Below are positions 1 through 10,500 of a stretch of 64,000 nt of DNA, one piece after another. The position numbers were made by a program, and so were the translations under genes. This DNA is from Lentisphaerota bacterium. GTDB lineage: Bacteria > Verrucomicrobiota > Lentisphaeria > Oligosphaerales > JABHEG01. The stretch is from the NCBI GenBank assembly GCA_018676675.1, contig JABHEG010000073.1, forward strand, positions 1 through 64,000, in the 5' to 3' direction. The first letter of the stretch is position 1, and each line of letters begins with the position of its first letter. The notes beneath the pieces are model-generated. The model searched no databases, was not told where the DNA came from, and saw only the letters and a list, made by a program, of their open reading frames with translations.

Positions 1-125
1 CCGCTTGTACGGCGAGCGGCCCTCCGATCGCCAAGAGGAGATGCCGCCCGGGGGGCCGTGCGGCGTACGAAACAGAGTGGAAGGCGCCTCTGTGCGGCGA
101 CCGATCCCCTGTTTCCTCACCTCCC

Positions 126-174
126 TTGCATACCTCGGATTCCTATGCTACACTTAATACATCGGATCCCGAGG
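126..174 (+). promoter_or_regulatory. Promoter and putative PadR operator upstream of the PadR gene
   Basis: A sigma70-like promoter reads TTGCAT (126-131), a 17-base spacer, and TACACT (149-154). An imperfect inverted repeat brackets the -10 box: CCTCGGATTCC at 133-143 and GGATCCCGAGG at 164-174, with 9 of 11 positions complementary. PadR proteins commonly repress their own promoter through such a palindrome. Autoregulation is inferred from position only. Bases 1-125 show no gene. Confidence 0.5.
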
Positions 175-226
175 CATAAGTTTGAGTGAGCCCGCAGCCT
201 TGCGCGGCAGGAAAGAGGAGAATGCC

Positions 227-562
227 ATGGAAATCTCGAACGAGATGATCAAAGGGACGGTGGTCCCCATCATTCTGAAGCTCCTGGTCGAGCGCCCCAT
301 GTACGGCTACGAGATCATCAAGGTAGTGAACGAGCGTACCCACAACGCATTTGAGTGGAAGGAAGGGACACTCTACCCCTGGCTCCACCGCCTGGAAGGC
401 GACGGCATCATTCGGAGCGAATGGAGCACAGGAGAGACCGGACGGCGCCGGAAGTACTACCATGTTACGCGGGCTGGGACGGCCATGCTCAGGGAGAAAG
501 TCGCGGAGTGGTCCGCGTTTTCAACGGCAGTCAACGCCGTTCTCCTGGGAAGTGCCGTTTGA
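227..562 (+). CDS. PadR family transcriptional regulator
   Basis: This is a small winged-helix DNA-binding repressor of the PadR family (111 residues). The family signatures are visible: an N-terminal stretch with LLVERPMYGYEI near residues 20-31, the EGTLYPWLHRLE recognition-helix and wing region near 45-57, and a GRRRKYY wing followed by a helical dimerisation tail. The ATG at 227 is preferred over the upstream TTG because GAAAGAGGAG lies 6 bases before it. It sits 72 bases upstream of a HAAS-domain membrane protein on the same strand. PadR genes are very often paired with HAAS or DUF1700-type membrane genes, so the two are probably co-transcribed and the membrane protein may be the regulated target. 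Its ligand is unknown. Confidence 0.93.
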   Translation: MEISNEMIKGTVVPIILKLLVERPMYGYEIIKVVNERTHNAFEWKEGTLYPWLHRLEGDGIIRSEWSTGETGRRRKYYHVTRAGTAMLREKVAEWSAFSTAVNAVLLGSAV

Positions 563-634
563 GCAAGAACACCCCACAGTGGCCACATACGCCACCCTCT
601 CTCTGAGACGTCTCCTTCCCGGAGGACGATGTGC

Positions 635-2860
635 ATGAACACACCCGACCAACTCCGTGAGTTCCTCGAAACCGCCACGGCCGGCCTGCGTGATGACCAC
701 GAATTGCAGCTGGATATCCGAGCCGAACTCCTGTCCCATCTGGAAGACCGGAGCGCCGAACTTGAGGAGTCCGGAAAGACTCCCGAGGAGGCCCAGCAGC
801 TGGCCCGGAACTCCTTCGGGTCTCCCGTCGACGTGGCCGCCGACTTGACCGCCGCGAACCAGCGCCGCATGCGGTGGCGCAGCCGTGCGCGATTGGCATG
901 TCGTATCCTCCTCGTACCGGGCGCCGTGCTCATCGCCCTGATCTTCAGTGATCTCCCGCAGATTGCAGCTATGAGTCAAAGCATGCGCCGGTTGGGAGAT
1001 GCCACCCGGCGTCTCCCCTTCGAGTCACTGTTTGCCCGCTTCCACCGCGGAAGCAGGAGGCTGAGCCAGACCGAAAACCTGATCCTCCACGGGGACCCGG
1101 AACGCAAGACGCAAGCCGAACGGCAGCGCGCGATCTGGGAAACCTTCCCTCAAAACAGCGTCTTCCTGAACAACTACATCACTCAGCTGGCCTGTGGACT
1201 GGGAGCGGATGGCCCTCAGCTCAAACAGGCCCTGGCTGCCCTCGAGGAGATCCTCCCCAAAGCACGGGAAATCGATCCGGGCAACGCTCGTCAGTCATAC
1301 CTTCACCTCGCCGCTCGCGTGGCCCTGGCCTGCGACGTAAACGAGAAGCTGTCGGCAAAAACGGCCACGGGGAAATCGCTGTGGCTCGGCGAACTGATCA
1401 TCAAGGACCGACAGGCCCTCGACGAGGCGATGGATGAGTTGACCACTGTCCTCAAGATGCCCGTCTACCGCCGCTACCACGAGGAGATGTTACAGGAGCG
1501 TTTGGCGATACTCGGCCGCCCGCAAACAGCCATCGAGAGGGTGCGCCAAATCGCGATGGCCGCCTCAGTGCTCCTCCCCGATCTGCAACTGAGCCGGTCT
1601 CTGGTGCGTGTCTCAATCCTCTACGGTGAATGCCTTGCCCACGAAGGCGATCTTGCCCGAGCTACCCCATTCCTGGACGCCTGGGAGCCCCTCGCAATCC
1701 ACCTGAACAACGACTCATGGACGCTTATCGACTGCCTGGTGGTGCGAGCTCTGATCGAACACGGCCGCGAATCAAGCGCAGAGATCTATGAACGCTTCGG
1801 TGACCACGCATCCGCGGAACGGACGCGCAAGAGAGCCGACATCCTCGGTCAGCCAATCAGGAACTGGCACACCACGGTCGAGAATTCAGCGAACGGAACA
1901 TCTGAGGGTCAGGATGGGGTTAAAGAGCGCGCCGGAACACTCGCGGCGAGCATGCTCGCCTTTGGTGGCATGTGGAAGGACAACAATGTCTCCCCTGACA
2001 TGCTCACCTACGGTCGGCTGGCCGACTATGTTCTGGCCGAGAAAGCCCTCATTTCACTCACGAGCGCGCTCCTGCTTATCGCGATCTTCGCAAGCCTCGG
2101 AATCGGCTGGTGGTGGCGGTTGGTGCTGCCTCCTGGAGAACAGGTTGATTCGGTTCTCTTGATGCCTGATTGGCGGAAGGTAGGACGCGTCCTGGTCCTG
2201 GGAGTTCTGGCCCCCGTCATGCTGTACGCGATCTACACACGATGGTTGCCATTCGGGGCACAGCAATACGCCATCGGGCACGCCTGGTCCCGGGCCGTGT
2301 CCGAAATGGGCCTCCTCCTGTTCGTGATCCTCGCGACAACGACAACCATGGCCGGCAACGCGGTTCGTGAGCGCTGCCTGCCCCTTGGGTTGGCTGTCCC
2401 AACACCAGAACACAGCCGTCTCCGGACAGCTGCGTTCGTGTGCCTCCTCCTGATCCCCGGTGCAACCGCTCTCCTCTACGGCCATGGCTGGCCGAAAGGG
2501 ACACCGTCCCGAGTCGCCGCAATCGTGCTCGTGGTCACCCTCGGGCAATGGCTCGCCCTCTCCGGGCTCAGATGGCTTTGGAGGGCCTGTCGGGCGAGGA
2601 AAGACTACGGGGCCTATTACTCGACGGCCAGCCGTTCCGTCATCCCGTTTCTGGCCGCTGCCATCGCCCTGCTGAGCCTCCTGACCGATCCATACCTCAA
2701 GCGCCGCGAGGCGTTCCTCGTGCAAAACGACCCGGTCATGGCCATCTCCCCGGAGCTTCCCAGCTGCACTCGGATCGAGGCCGAACTCGCCCAACGTCTG
2801 CGCCGGGAAACCGCAGCAGCAGCCGAGAGACTCGAAGAGCCAGTGTCCGCCACCCCGTAG
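635..2860 (+). CDS. HAAS/permease-prefix-domain multi-pass membrane protein
   Basis: This 741-residue membrane protein is of unknown activity. Residues about 1-75 form a helical HAAS or permease prefix domain (conserved LRDDHELQLDIRAELLSHLED-type pattern with a PEEA motif), typical of proteins encoded beside PadR regulators. A first membrane segment lies near 86-105. It is followed by roughly 340 mostly helical, TPR-like soluble residues and then about six hydrophobic segments in the C-terminal 250 residues. The usual ABC-permease domain that follows such prefixes is not recognisable, so this is an atypical member. The ATG at 635 is chosen because GGAGG at 621-625 is 9 bases upstream; the ATG at 629 would be too close. 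A sensor or envelope-stress role with PadR is inference. Confidence 0.75.
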   Translation: MNTPDQLREFLETATAGLRDDHELQLDIRAELLSHLEDRSAELEESGKTPEEAQQLARNSFGSPVDVAADLTAANQRRMRWRSRARLACRILLVPGAVLIALIFSDLPQIAAMSQSMRRLGDATRRLPFESLFARFHRGSRRLSQTENLILHGDPERKTQAERQRAIWETFPQNSVFLNNYITQLACGLGADGPQLKQALAALEEILPKAREIDPGNARQSYLHLAARVALACDVNEKLSAKTATGKSLWLGELIIKDRQALDEAMDELTTVLKMPVYRRYHEEMLQERLAILGRPQTAIERVRQIAMAASVLLPDLQLSRSLVRVSILYGECLAHEGDLARATPFLDAWEPLAIHLNNDSWTLIDCLVVRALIEHGRESSAEIYERFGDHASAERTRKRADILGQPIRNWHTTVENSANGTSEGQDGVKERAGTLAASMLAFGGMWKDNNVSPDMLTYGRLADYVLAEKALISLTSALLLIAIFASLGIGWWWRLVLPPGEQVDSVLLMPDWRKVGRVLVLGVLAPVMLYAIYTRWLPFGAQQYAIGHAWSRAVSEMGLLLFVILATTTTMAGNAVRERCLPLGLAVPTPEHSRLRTAAFVCLLLIPGATALLYGHGWPKGTPSRVAAIVLVVTLGQWLALSGLRWLWRACRARKDYGAYYSTASRSVIPFLAAAIALLSLLTDPYLKRREAFLVQNDPVMAISPELPSCTRIEAELAQRLRRETAAAAERLEEPVSATP

Positions 2861-3001
2861 TGATGGACGCCAGCCGTGAAGGTGGCAGACCCCGTTCGTA
2901 GTCAGCAACGTAGGCCTTGCCGGAGTTGCGTTGGTCCGGTGGAGACACCGGACTCCCCAGTCCCTATCCTGGCGCCATTCCCCCGTAGCTGTCGCGCGGA
3001 C

Positions 3002-3844
3002 TCACTCAGCCCGAGTATACACACGCACCCAGTCGACCTCCATACCAGCCGGATAATGGGAAGGGTTAGTCGCTCCTTTCCCATTCACCCACTTGCCGCC
3101 GATCTGCATGGAGAGAATGAAGTAGAAAGGCTGATCAAAGGGCCACTGTTTCCCGCCAGGTTCCACCACCCGTGGGTAAGTGAGGCTCGGCTTGCCGTTC
3201 ACGGTGAAAACGATCTTGTCAGCATCCCATTCGCAGCCATACGTGTTCCAGTCATCCCTGTTGATCTTGGCGGTCCCCCCTTTTCTCGGGGTATTTGTTT
3301 TGTCAATCTTCACCGTGTACTCAGAATGCACCGTTTGGTAGACTTTGCTGTCGAAGTTCAGGTGCTCCATGAGATCGATCTCGCCGTTGGCAGGCCACCC
3401 CTTCTCAGCCCCGAGCATCCAGAGCGCCGGCCACGCTCCCTGAGCAGACTTGAAGCGTGCCCGAATCTGTACCTTGCCGTACTTGAACGTGTACTTCCCC
3501 CGGGTGGTCACACCAGCCGTCAGGTAGGGGGCCGGATCGTCCTCGGTCCGGTCGTTGGCGATCCCGCGGAGGTGCAGCATGCCAGCCTCGATCCTGAGGA
3601 GCCGCGGGTCATCCGACATCGTGTTCTTCCAGTCGGGTTTGCCACGTTTGCAGCGCGTCCACTTCGCCTCATCGAGCCGGTCTCCGGAGAAGTCGTCCTG
3701 CCAAACGAGCTTCCACGTAGCCTGATCCGGGAGCTGCTGGGGGAGGGTCACAGGGCCTTCTCCTGCGTTGACGCCTATCGGCATGCTTGATACCAGCACG
3801 AACGAGGCCGCCAGTACGGCGGCTTCCTTGAGTCTTCCAGCCAT
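3002..3844 (-). CDS. Secreted glycoside hydrolase family 16 (beta-glucanase/laminarinase type)
   Basis: This 280-residue retaining endo-glycosidase has the GH16 beta-jelly-roll fold. The catalytic signature ExDxxE is intact at residues 155-160 (EIDLME), giving E155 as predicted nucleophile and E160 as acid/base. Upstream VWQDDFSG and WPALWMLG, and downstream VDWVRVY, are typical of the family. An N-terminal signal peptide (about residues 1-27, ending VNAGEG) predicts export. The start has AGGAGA just upstream and lies 12 bases after the stop of the preceding gene, so the two are co-transcribed. Beta-1,3-glucan, porphyran, agarose and carrageenan enzymes all share this motif, so the substrate cannot be set from sequence alone. 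The surrounding enzymes suggest a complex polysaccharide. Confidence 0.93.
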   Translation of the reverse strand: MAGRLKEAAVLAASFVLVSSMPIGVNAGEGPVTLPQQLPDQATWKLVWQDDFSGDRLDEAKWTRCKRGKPDWKNTMSDDPRLLRIEAGMLHLRGIANDRTEDDPAPYLTAGVTTRGKYTFKYGKVQIRARFKSAQGAWPALWMLGAEKGWPANGEIDLMEHLNFDSKVYQTVHSEYTVKIDKTNTPRKGGTAKINRDDWNTYGCEWDADKIVFTVNGKPSLTYPRVVEPGGKQWPFDQPFYFILSMQIGGKWVNGKGATNPSHYPAGMEVDWVRVYTRAE

Positions 3845-3856
3845 CGTCTTCTCCTG

Positions 3857-4816
3857 TCACTTCAGACCGCCAATTGGTTCGGCCGAGATCACCACGTCAT
3901 CGACGTAGAGTGAGACGGCATCGGAGCCACCATTGTAGGCACTCAAGCCGATCTCAAGATCATTATACACTGCTTCGGCGAACGGGAGCGTCTTCCCGCG
4001 TTGATCAACAAGCAAGTCCCCATCCTGCCAAAGCTGAATGATGCCGTCGTCCAGCTCCGAGAGCCCCAGCCGAGCTTGAATGTGCACCCACTGGCCAATC
4101 GGGACGAGACGTCTGTCTTCGCTGGATTGCCTGTACACCCGCTTCGGGGGCCACTTCAGCTCCATATCCAGGCATCCCTGGTTGACCCGGATCCGCATGC
4201 CGGGCCAGCCGCGTACAAACGTGGTCTCCAAGTCCATCAGGGTAATGAACTCTCCAGCTCTTTCGAAGTAGTACCAAGCCGAGAACCACACATCATCCCC
4301 CTTCGTGAAGTGCAGCAGCATCGTGTCCAGAGATGCCTTGGAGCAAACCATGCCGGAAGTCGGCGCCACAGCCAGTGTCCTCAAGCACTGGAGACCAGAG
4401 CGAGCGCGTCTGCGGCTCGGCTCCACGACGTTCTCCACAAAGCCGCTTTCACCGCCCAGAATGCGCTTCCGCAGCTTGACGTAATCTCCTATTCCCGGCG
4501 CCCCTGGCGACTGGAGGGTGAAACTCGTCCATCCCCGGTCAAGGCCGATGAGATCACGAACACTCGATGCATCCTCAAAACCTTCACTGAAGAACCGCTT
4601 GACCGGATAGCGTTCCCCCGCTTCTGAATCCAGGATGTAGATCTGGCCGCCCTCAACCTGGTAGTTCTTGCTGTAAAAGTTCTTGTCATATGGTTTCCAA
4701 ATGACATTCACCACACGGAATACCCACTGCCGACAGGTGAGCATCAGGACGATGGCCACCACGAAGAAGCCGACGACAGTAACCACCTTCATGATGCTGC
4801 GGGGACGACTCTTCAC
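3857..4816 (-). CDS. Membrane-anchored concanavalin-fold protein (polysaccharide-lyase-like)
   Basis: This protein of about 319 residues has a basic N-terminus and one membrane segment (VVTVVGFFVVAIVLML), then an extracytoplasmic domain. The periplasmic part has features of LamG or polysaccharide-lyase jelly rolls: DDVWFSAWYYFER, IGQWVHIQARLG, IQLWQDGDLL and a terminal SLYVDDVVIS strand. Such domains bind or cleave glycans. I cannot identify catalytic residues, so a binding role is as likely as lyase activity. It directly precedes the GH16 gene by 12 bases. The start is uncertain: GTG at 4816 has GAGGAG 11 bases upstream, while GTG at 4858 and ATG at 4792 are alternatives. All retain the membrane segment. 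Confidence 0.6.
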   Translation of the reverse strand: MKSRPRSIMKVVTVVGFFVVAIVLMLTCRQWVFRVVNVIWKPYDKNFYSKNYQVEGGQIYILDSEAGERYPVKRFFSEGFEDASSVRDLIGLDRGWTSFTLQSPGAPGIGDYVKLRKRILGGESGFVENVVEPSRRRARSGLQCLRTLAVAPTSGMVCSKASLDTMLLHFTKGDDVWFSAWYYFERAGEFITLMDLETTFVRGWPGMRIRVNQGCLDMELKWPPKRVYRQSSEDRRLVPIGQWVHIQARLGLSELDDGIIQLWQDGDLLVDQRGKTLPFAEAVYNDLEIGLSAYNGGSDAVSLYVDDVVISAEPIGGLK

Positions 4817-4908
4817 GGGCTGGGTTGCTCCTCGGCTGACGACGAAACTACGCGACACGAAGAGCAGTGAGACGTGGTCAAGCGGGGCTGAATACTCAGT
4901 TTTTCACC

Positions 4909-7419
4909 CTACTCCCCGATGACCTCGTAGAAGCCGCTTCCTGTTCCGGAGAACGTCACGCAGGTGGTCGAGACATTGACTGGGGGGGCTTGGAGGCCGT
5001 CGCGACAGAGCACGATTGGCCGGGCCCGAAAAGGAGCCGAGAAGGTGATCGTTTCGCCGGCCGTGGCCTGGCCGATGAGGCGGCGTTCGTTGGCGTGATT
5101 GGGACGGCTGTCATAGGCGAAAAGCCCCAGGATAGGCACGGAGCCATCGACGGCCTCCAAACGAACGGTATGCGTGCCGAAGCCGAGTCCCAGGATGCCC
5201 TTCCGGTTCTCCATGAAGTGCTCTGCTTCCTCCACATCCACAAAGGGCAGATTGGCAGGCTGTACCAGCTTCTCCACGCCATCCACAAGCACTCGTAGCG
5301 TGCCGCCTCCCGCGGTATCGACGTAGGCGAGGGAGAGATCTGTAGCGATCACATCCAGCTCGAACACCGCCCCCGGAGTCAACACGGCCTGTTTTGCCCC
5401 GTAGGGTGCCCCCCACTCAGATGCGAACTCCGCAACGGGGACGTCCCCACGCCGCCAAAGCGCATTCTCGATGCCGACGAAACGTCGGTTCGGGCACACC
5501 TTTGCGTCCACATGTGTCAGCTTGGCCGCAGGGCCTTTAATCTCAAGTACGTGGCGATCGCCAAGACGGCAACGTCCGTGCCGGAACATGGAATTGCGGA
5601 CATCGCGACGTGGCGAACTCCGCCTCGACCCCAACTTGACTCCATCCACGTGAGGAACGGGTTTCGCATCGCCCTCAACGGCGCCCCAGCAGTTTACAGC
5701 CGTGTCGTCCAGCACGAACTTTCCGCCTATGATGCGCGGGCTGGTGGCATCATACCGGACCATCTCCCCCTCCCAACCGTAGGTATTGGCATGGCTACGT
5801 CCGGGCAAGTGCAATTGCGCTTGCCCGGTAGCCGTTGGGCTCCAGCATTCGAAGGCGCGTTCGAGGGTCTTGAACCAAAGATAGTGTGAGGCGGCCTGAG
5901 GGTGCCCGTCGCGCGGAACGAAGGCATAGCGATTGCACCACCGCGTCACATCATCCCCAGCTTTCCCGTAGTCCAGGAACGGGATCTGGTAGCGCAGCGC
6001 CAAAGCCTGAAGATCCCCGGGATTCGGCGTGTAGCCGCCGCGATTCTGGAACTGGCAGAAGACGAACTCAGTGTCGGGGTAGTGGCTCTGGATCCAACGA
6101 ATCGTCCCCTCGAAAACAGCGACCTCATCAGGCGTATCCGTCTTCTCATTTGCCCCGCTGCCGAAGATGACCAGATCCGGGCGCGGACCTTCGGGGCGAC
6201 TGAACAACTCGGGGTGGAGCTCTTCCCAACGTGTGCCGATTTTGTAGCCGTTTGTGTTCTCCTCCGGAGGCAAGGACAGGGAGCAGTACTCCGAAAGACC
6301 GGAGTGTGCTTCGCCAACACACGAGCCGTCGCAAGCCATGTAGTTGAGGAGGATTTTGTCGACAGGCAGATTGAACTTCCTCATCAGCTCAAGGCGCAGC
6401 CGTCCGGTGTAGCTCCAGTAGTGCTGCCACCAGCCGACATAGCCATCCAGATCCGGCCGGTTGACCTTATCTGCCTCAAAGGCACGATCCGAGAGGGGTT
6501 GTTTGAACGTGGCAGATTCGGGGTCCTCATCGTAGGGATACATCGGTGGGTTGGCGCTGCCTCGGTCGATACTGGAACCCATCGCCAGAATGTGCAGGGC
6601 TTCCCCTTTCCACAGCTTCTGCATGGTGCGAGGCAAGTGGCGGTAGATCGGCTGCATCGTCCGGGCCGCAGGGAGCTGCGGCAGGGCCTGGGGCGATCGG
6701 CTCAGACACGGCCACCACACCCATGCGTCCGCTTTCTCGGAAACGTTGGCCAACTCGACCCGCAAGGCGATGGTGTTGATGTCCGTCGAACGGGACTCAT
6801 TCTTGTTGAGATCCTGGACTTTTCCCACGATCTCTGCACCATCAATCCGCAGTTCCACAGCGCCGGTCTGGTCTGAAGAGGAGCTGTAACGCTCGGCAAC
6901 CACCAACTCCCCCCGCGAGTGCCTCGGAAATGTGCGCTTGTCACCACAGCCGAAGTCACTGGGCGTCCAGGTGCCGTCCTCACTGTCCAACTTCAGTACC
7001 GCAATCCGGACCTCAAGTGCGCGTGCCTCGGACTGATGCCCGTACGCAAACAGACTCACCTGCTCACCGTGACCCAATCCCAACTCAGGCAAGGTGGCAA
7101 ACTGCCAGAACACCTTGCCCGGCGCGATCGAGACCATGTTCTGTGTGCTGAAACTCGGACGAATGGCAGCAGGAACGTGCGCCTCACGCTTGACCTCAAT
7201 GTCTCCCCACTCCGCGCAATTCCAAAACGCCACGTTGCGAGAGGCATAGGCATCAGCCTTCCCGTGCCGGTGATTCGTGAACGCGTGGAACTCGAAGTGT
7301 GGGTTCTGAAGAAGGTTCATCGAAGACGCCTCACCTTGGCCAAAGGAATAGCTGCCGACCAAAGCGGCAACTCCCAGGAACGTCCGAGTGACCACCGTTC
7401 TACACAAACGTCTACCCAA
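4909..7419 (-). CDS. Secreted SGNH/GDSL hydrolase with accessory carbohydrate-binding regions
   Basis: This 836-residue secreted protein has a central SGNH hydrolase domain. Block I is GSSIDRG with a predicted catalytic Ser near residue 283. Block III reads FGSGANE, where the family usually has GxND. Block V is RDGHPQAASHY, supplying the Asp-His pair. This suggests an esterase that removes acetyl or similar groups from polysaccharide. The N-terminal 260 residues and the C-terminal 250 residues look like beta-sandwich binding modules; the terminus contains LRVLVDGVEKL and a TVRLEAVDG strand. TTG at 7419 is chosen because AAAGGA lies 9 bases upstream and a signal peptide then starts immediately; the longest reading begins at TTG 7461. 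It lies upstream of the concanavalin-fold and GH16 genes in one strand run. The acyl substrate is unknown. Confidence 0.8.
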   Translation of the reverse strand: MGRRLCRTVVTRTFLGVAALVGSYSFGQGEASSMNLLQNPHFEFHAFTNHRHGKADAYASRNVAFWNCAEWGDIEVKREAHVPAAIRPSFSTQNMVSIAPGKVFWQFATLPELGLGHGEQVSLFAYGHQSEARALEVRIAVLKLDSEDGTWTPSDFGCGDKRTFPRHSRGELVVAERYSSSSDQTGAVELRIDGAEIVGKVQDLNKNESRSTDINTIALRVELANVSEKADAWVWWPCLSRSPQALPQLPAARTMQPIYRHLPRTMQKLWKGEALHILAMGSSIDRGSANPPMYPYDEDPESATFKQPLSDRAFEADKVNRPDLDGYVGWWQHYWSYTGRLRLELMRKFNLPVDKILLNYMACDGSCVGEAHSGLSEYCSLSLPPEENTNGYKIGTRWEELHPELFSRPEGPRPDLVIFGSGANEKTDTPDEVAVFEGTIRWIQSHYPDTEFVFCQFQNRGGYTPNPGDLQALALRYQIPFLDYGKAGDDVTRWCNRYAFVPRDGHPQAASHYLWFKTLERAFECWSPTATGQAQLHLPGRSHANTYGWEGEMVRYDATSPRIIGGKFVLDDTAVNCWGAVEGDAKPVPHVDGVKLGSRRSSPRRDVRNSMFRHGRCRLGDRHVLEIKGPAAKLTHVDAKVCPNRRFVGIENALWRRGDVPVAEFASEWGAPYGAKQAVLTPGAVFELDVIATDLSLAYVDTAGGGTLRVLVDGVEKLVQPANLPFVDVEEAEHFMENRKGILGLGFGTHTVRLEAVDGSVPILGLFAYDSRPNHANERRLIGQATAGETITFSAPFRARPIVLCRDGLQAPPVNVSTTCVTFSGTGSGFYEVIGE

Positions 7420-7580
7420 AACACACCGTCCTTTCGTGAATCGTGGACACGCCCGGTACAATCACGCCCGAAGGCGTCAAGGGCAACCACCCGATTGCCG
7501 GAAGCTGTCGGCACGGAGCAGCAGCGCCCATAGCTCTTTGAGCATAGGCGGCTCCGGACGCACGCCGCACGGGGCCCCGG

Positions 7581-10500
7581 CTACTGCTTGACACGGTTCG
7601 GGGCGAGACCGAGGGCGTAGACCGTGCCATCCCAGGAAGCGGCGATGGCTTCGGGGCGGCCATCGCCGTTGAGGTCAGCGAGGCGGAGTTGGTTAACCGG
7701 GCCGCCGGTCTGGTAGTGTCCGAGGATGGCACCCGTGCGGTCCAGGACGACGACTCGGCCATCTGCGCAGCCAGCCACGATCTCAGGCCCCACCTGGCCG
7801 TTCAGTTCACCCGTTTCCAGCTGAAGCACTTCGTCACCCAGATTCCTCGTCCAAAGCAGCTCCCCATCCGCTTTCAGGGCGTAGACGCAGAAGCTGGATG
7901 AACCGGCCAGGATGTCGGGTTTACCGTCGCCATCAAGATCAGCCGTGGTCACTGCGTTAACGGTTGCTCCAGTGTCGTGTCGAACGCGACTCTTCCCAGC
8001 ATCATCCCAGCGAATCACGCACTGGTTCTTGCTGCCCGCCAGAACGTCCAGCGTGCCGTCCCCGTCCAGGTCGGCGCAGGCCACATCTCCGTAGAACTTG
8101 CCTCCGGCTGAACGCCGCCAGAAGTTGCTCCCATCCGCACGCTTGATGTCAACGCATGAATAGCTGGTTCCGAAGACGCACTCCTTACTGCCATCTCCAT
8201 CGATGTCAGCGATATCAAGAGACTTGGTCCAGTGATGGTACACCTGCGCGTCCCAGAGCACCTTGCCGGTCGCGCTCAGAGCGTGGACCATCGAGTTGAA
8301 CGTCCCAACAACGACCTCTTTGATGCCATCCCCGTCCAGATCAGCCGGACGCAGCACGGTCACGTGCCCAGGCCTGAAGTAGAAGCGGAACGAGGTCTCC
8401 CATTTCTCTTTGCCGGCCGGATCGAAACAGCGAGTGGTGGCATCTTCACTGCCGGTGAGCATCTCAAATGAACCATCGCCTTCCAGATCAGCTAAGGCGA
8501 CGTCATTGATCGGCGCGGTGAACGTCTTGTCCAGGATAGGAACCCCTTTGGCGTTCAGCAGCACGAGTCGGCCTTTCTGGGTCCCCAGCAACACTTCAGC
8601 CGCACCATCCGCGTTGGTGTCGCGAGCATCCAGTCCGGCGATCTGTACGCCACCGGTGGCCTCCGATGCCGGGGCCACACCCTTGGGGTCGACCCCGAGC
8701 ACCGTGATCTCCCGAATCATCAGCGCAGCGCCGGTGCGAGGCTCGCACCTGATCATGAGTCTTGCCGTGGTCACATCCCTGGTCTTGATCAGATAGACCA
8801 GATCGCTCTTCCCATCCAACGCTTTCTCCTGGACAGCCTCGCCCAAGACACGCCCATCCGCGGCCATGGCTGTGAAGCGCAGCGGCTGCACGGGTAAATC
8901 GTGATCTGACACGTGGCTCCAGTACCCCTTGATCGTGATCTCGTTGACGTGGACCTCATGCCCGAAGTCAAAGGTCAGCGTCGGGCTCACATCCCGCGGC
9001 CAGATGGCGAAATCCTTGGTCTCGTCTGTAATGTGGGACAGACGGACGGGGTGCGTCGCGACCCACGGACTGCTCGTGCATGGCGGGACATCGCTGCTGA
9101 GGTGCGTTGCTGCAGAGCGAGAGAGTACGCCCTTCTTCTCGAAGGTCGATGCGGCAAAGCGCCAGAGCTCGACCAGCTGCGGCGTGGGCGCATCTGTTGT
9201 TGAGACGGCGCTGTCCTCGCCGCCAGCTCGTGTCCAGAGCTTCTTCAGCTGCCGCCCCCGGGAAGAGCGACTGCCCGGAATCCGGCCAATACCAATGGTG
9301 TGGCGGCCCGGCGGAACCGAGAACACGTTGCCGACCTCCCGGCCATCGAGCGTGGCGACCCGCGACGTGGTGACATCAGTCTCCGTACCGACCTCAATGA
9401 CTCCCTCACACGTGCTCAGATCAATCTCGATGCTGATCGGTGCCGAGGCCGTGAAGATCTGCTTCGGCCAGGCGAGGCTTGTGGCCCCGGCCAACGCAAC
9501 CCGGTCGGGTCCAAGCCAAAGCATCTCGGCCTGTACGGACAGATCACCAAACTCGCGGCCTTCGCCAGCCAGTCCAGCCAGAGCAAGCGTTCCCGCACGC
9601 CGAACCAGAGCAACCTGACGAGCCACCTTCCGAATCTCGGTTGGAATCGCCTGCCCAGGGGCATCGGTGTGCAGCAAGTTGAGAAACGTGTGGTTCTCCC
9701 CGGCGCCGAGCCGTACGCTGGCGATCTGGTGCAGCTTGGTGACCTCACCCCGGCCTCGTTCAACGTCGATCCCGAACACATCATGAGACAGCCGCAGCCG
9801 GTCTGCGGAGTCCGCATTCCGGACATGGAACACGGCTCCCTCACGGCTCCGATTGAGCATCTGCGAATCCTGGAGTACAGCTTGCCCCAAGGTGCGCCAC
9901 AAGCATTGGAAGCTGTACTCACCGTCCTCCTTTGTGCGCAACTCATCAGCGACCAAAAAGTACTCACCTTTCAGCCACAGGATGTTCCGGTACCAACCCA
10001 CACCGTTGTACTTATCGAGCAGGCTCTGTACGAATCCGGTCGTGGGAAGATCGGCAGTAACCAGTTTCTGAGCGAACAGCGGGAACGTGGCCCCCTGGCC
10101 ATCGCGGACAACGGTCACAGAATTGTGGTAAAGCGGGCTGCGGTTCGTGTAATGCGCGTCCAGCAGGCAGATCATGCCCTTGTCAGTCATGCGAATGATG
10201 GAATTTGCGTCTTCATGATGGTGGTATCCACGGCCCAGCCCGTCCAGAAGCAGGTACTCATCCCCAGCTTCAAGCCCACCGCGCAGGGACAGCTTGTGGT
10301 ACGTGTAGGCCACGGGTACGTCACTCAGTTCACGTGGGACACCGGTGAAAGCGCGAGCGTAGTCATAGAAACCCGGGGTCAAGTCCACGCTGCGGACGCC
10401 GCAGATGTCGGGCGGCCGAGCATCGGTGAACGTGCTCGCATAGCGGCCTCCGGCGCGCTGGTGTTTGTCCGGCAACCAGGCAAGCGAGGGCGTGTTCGTT

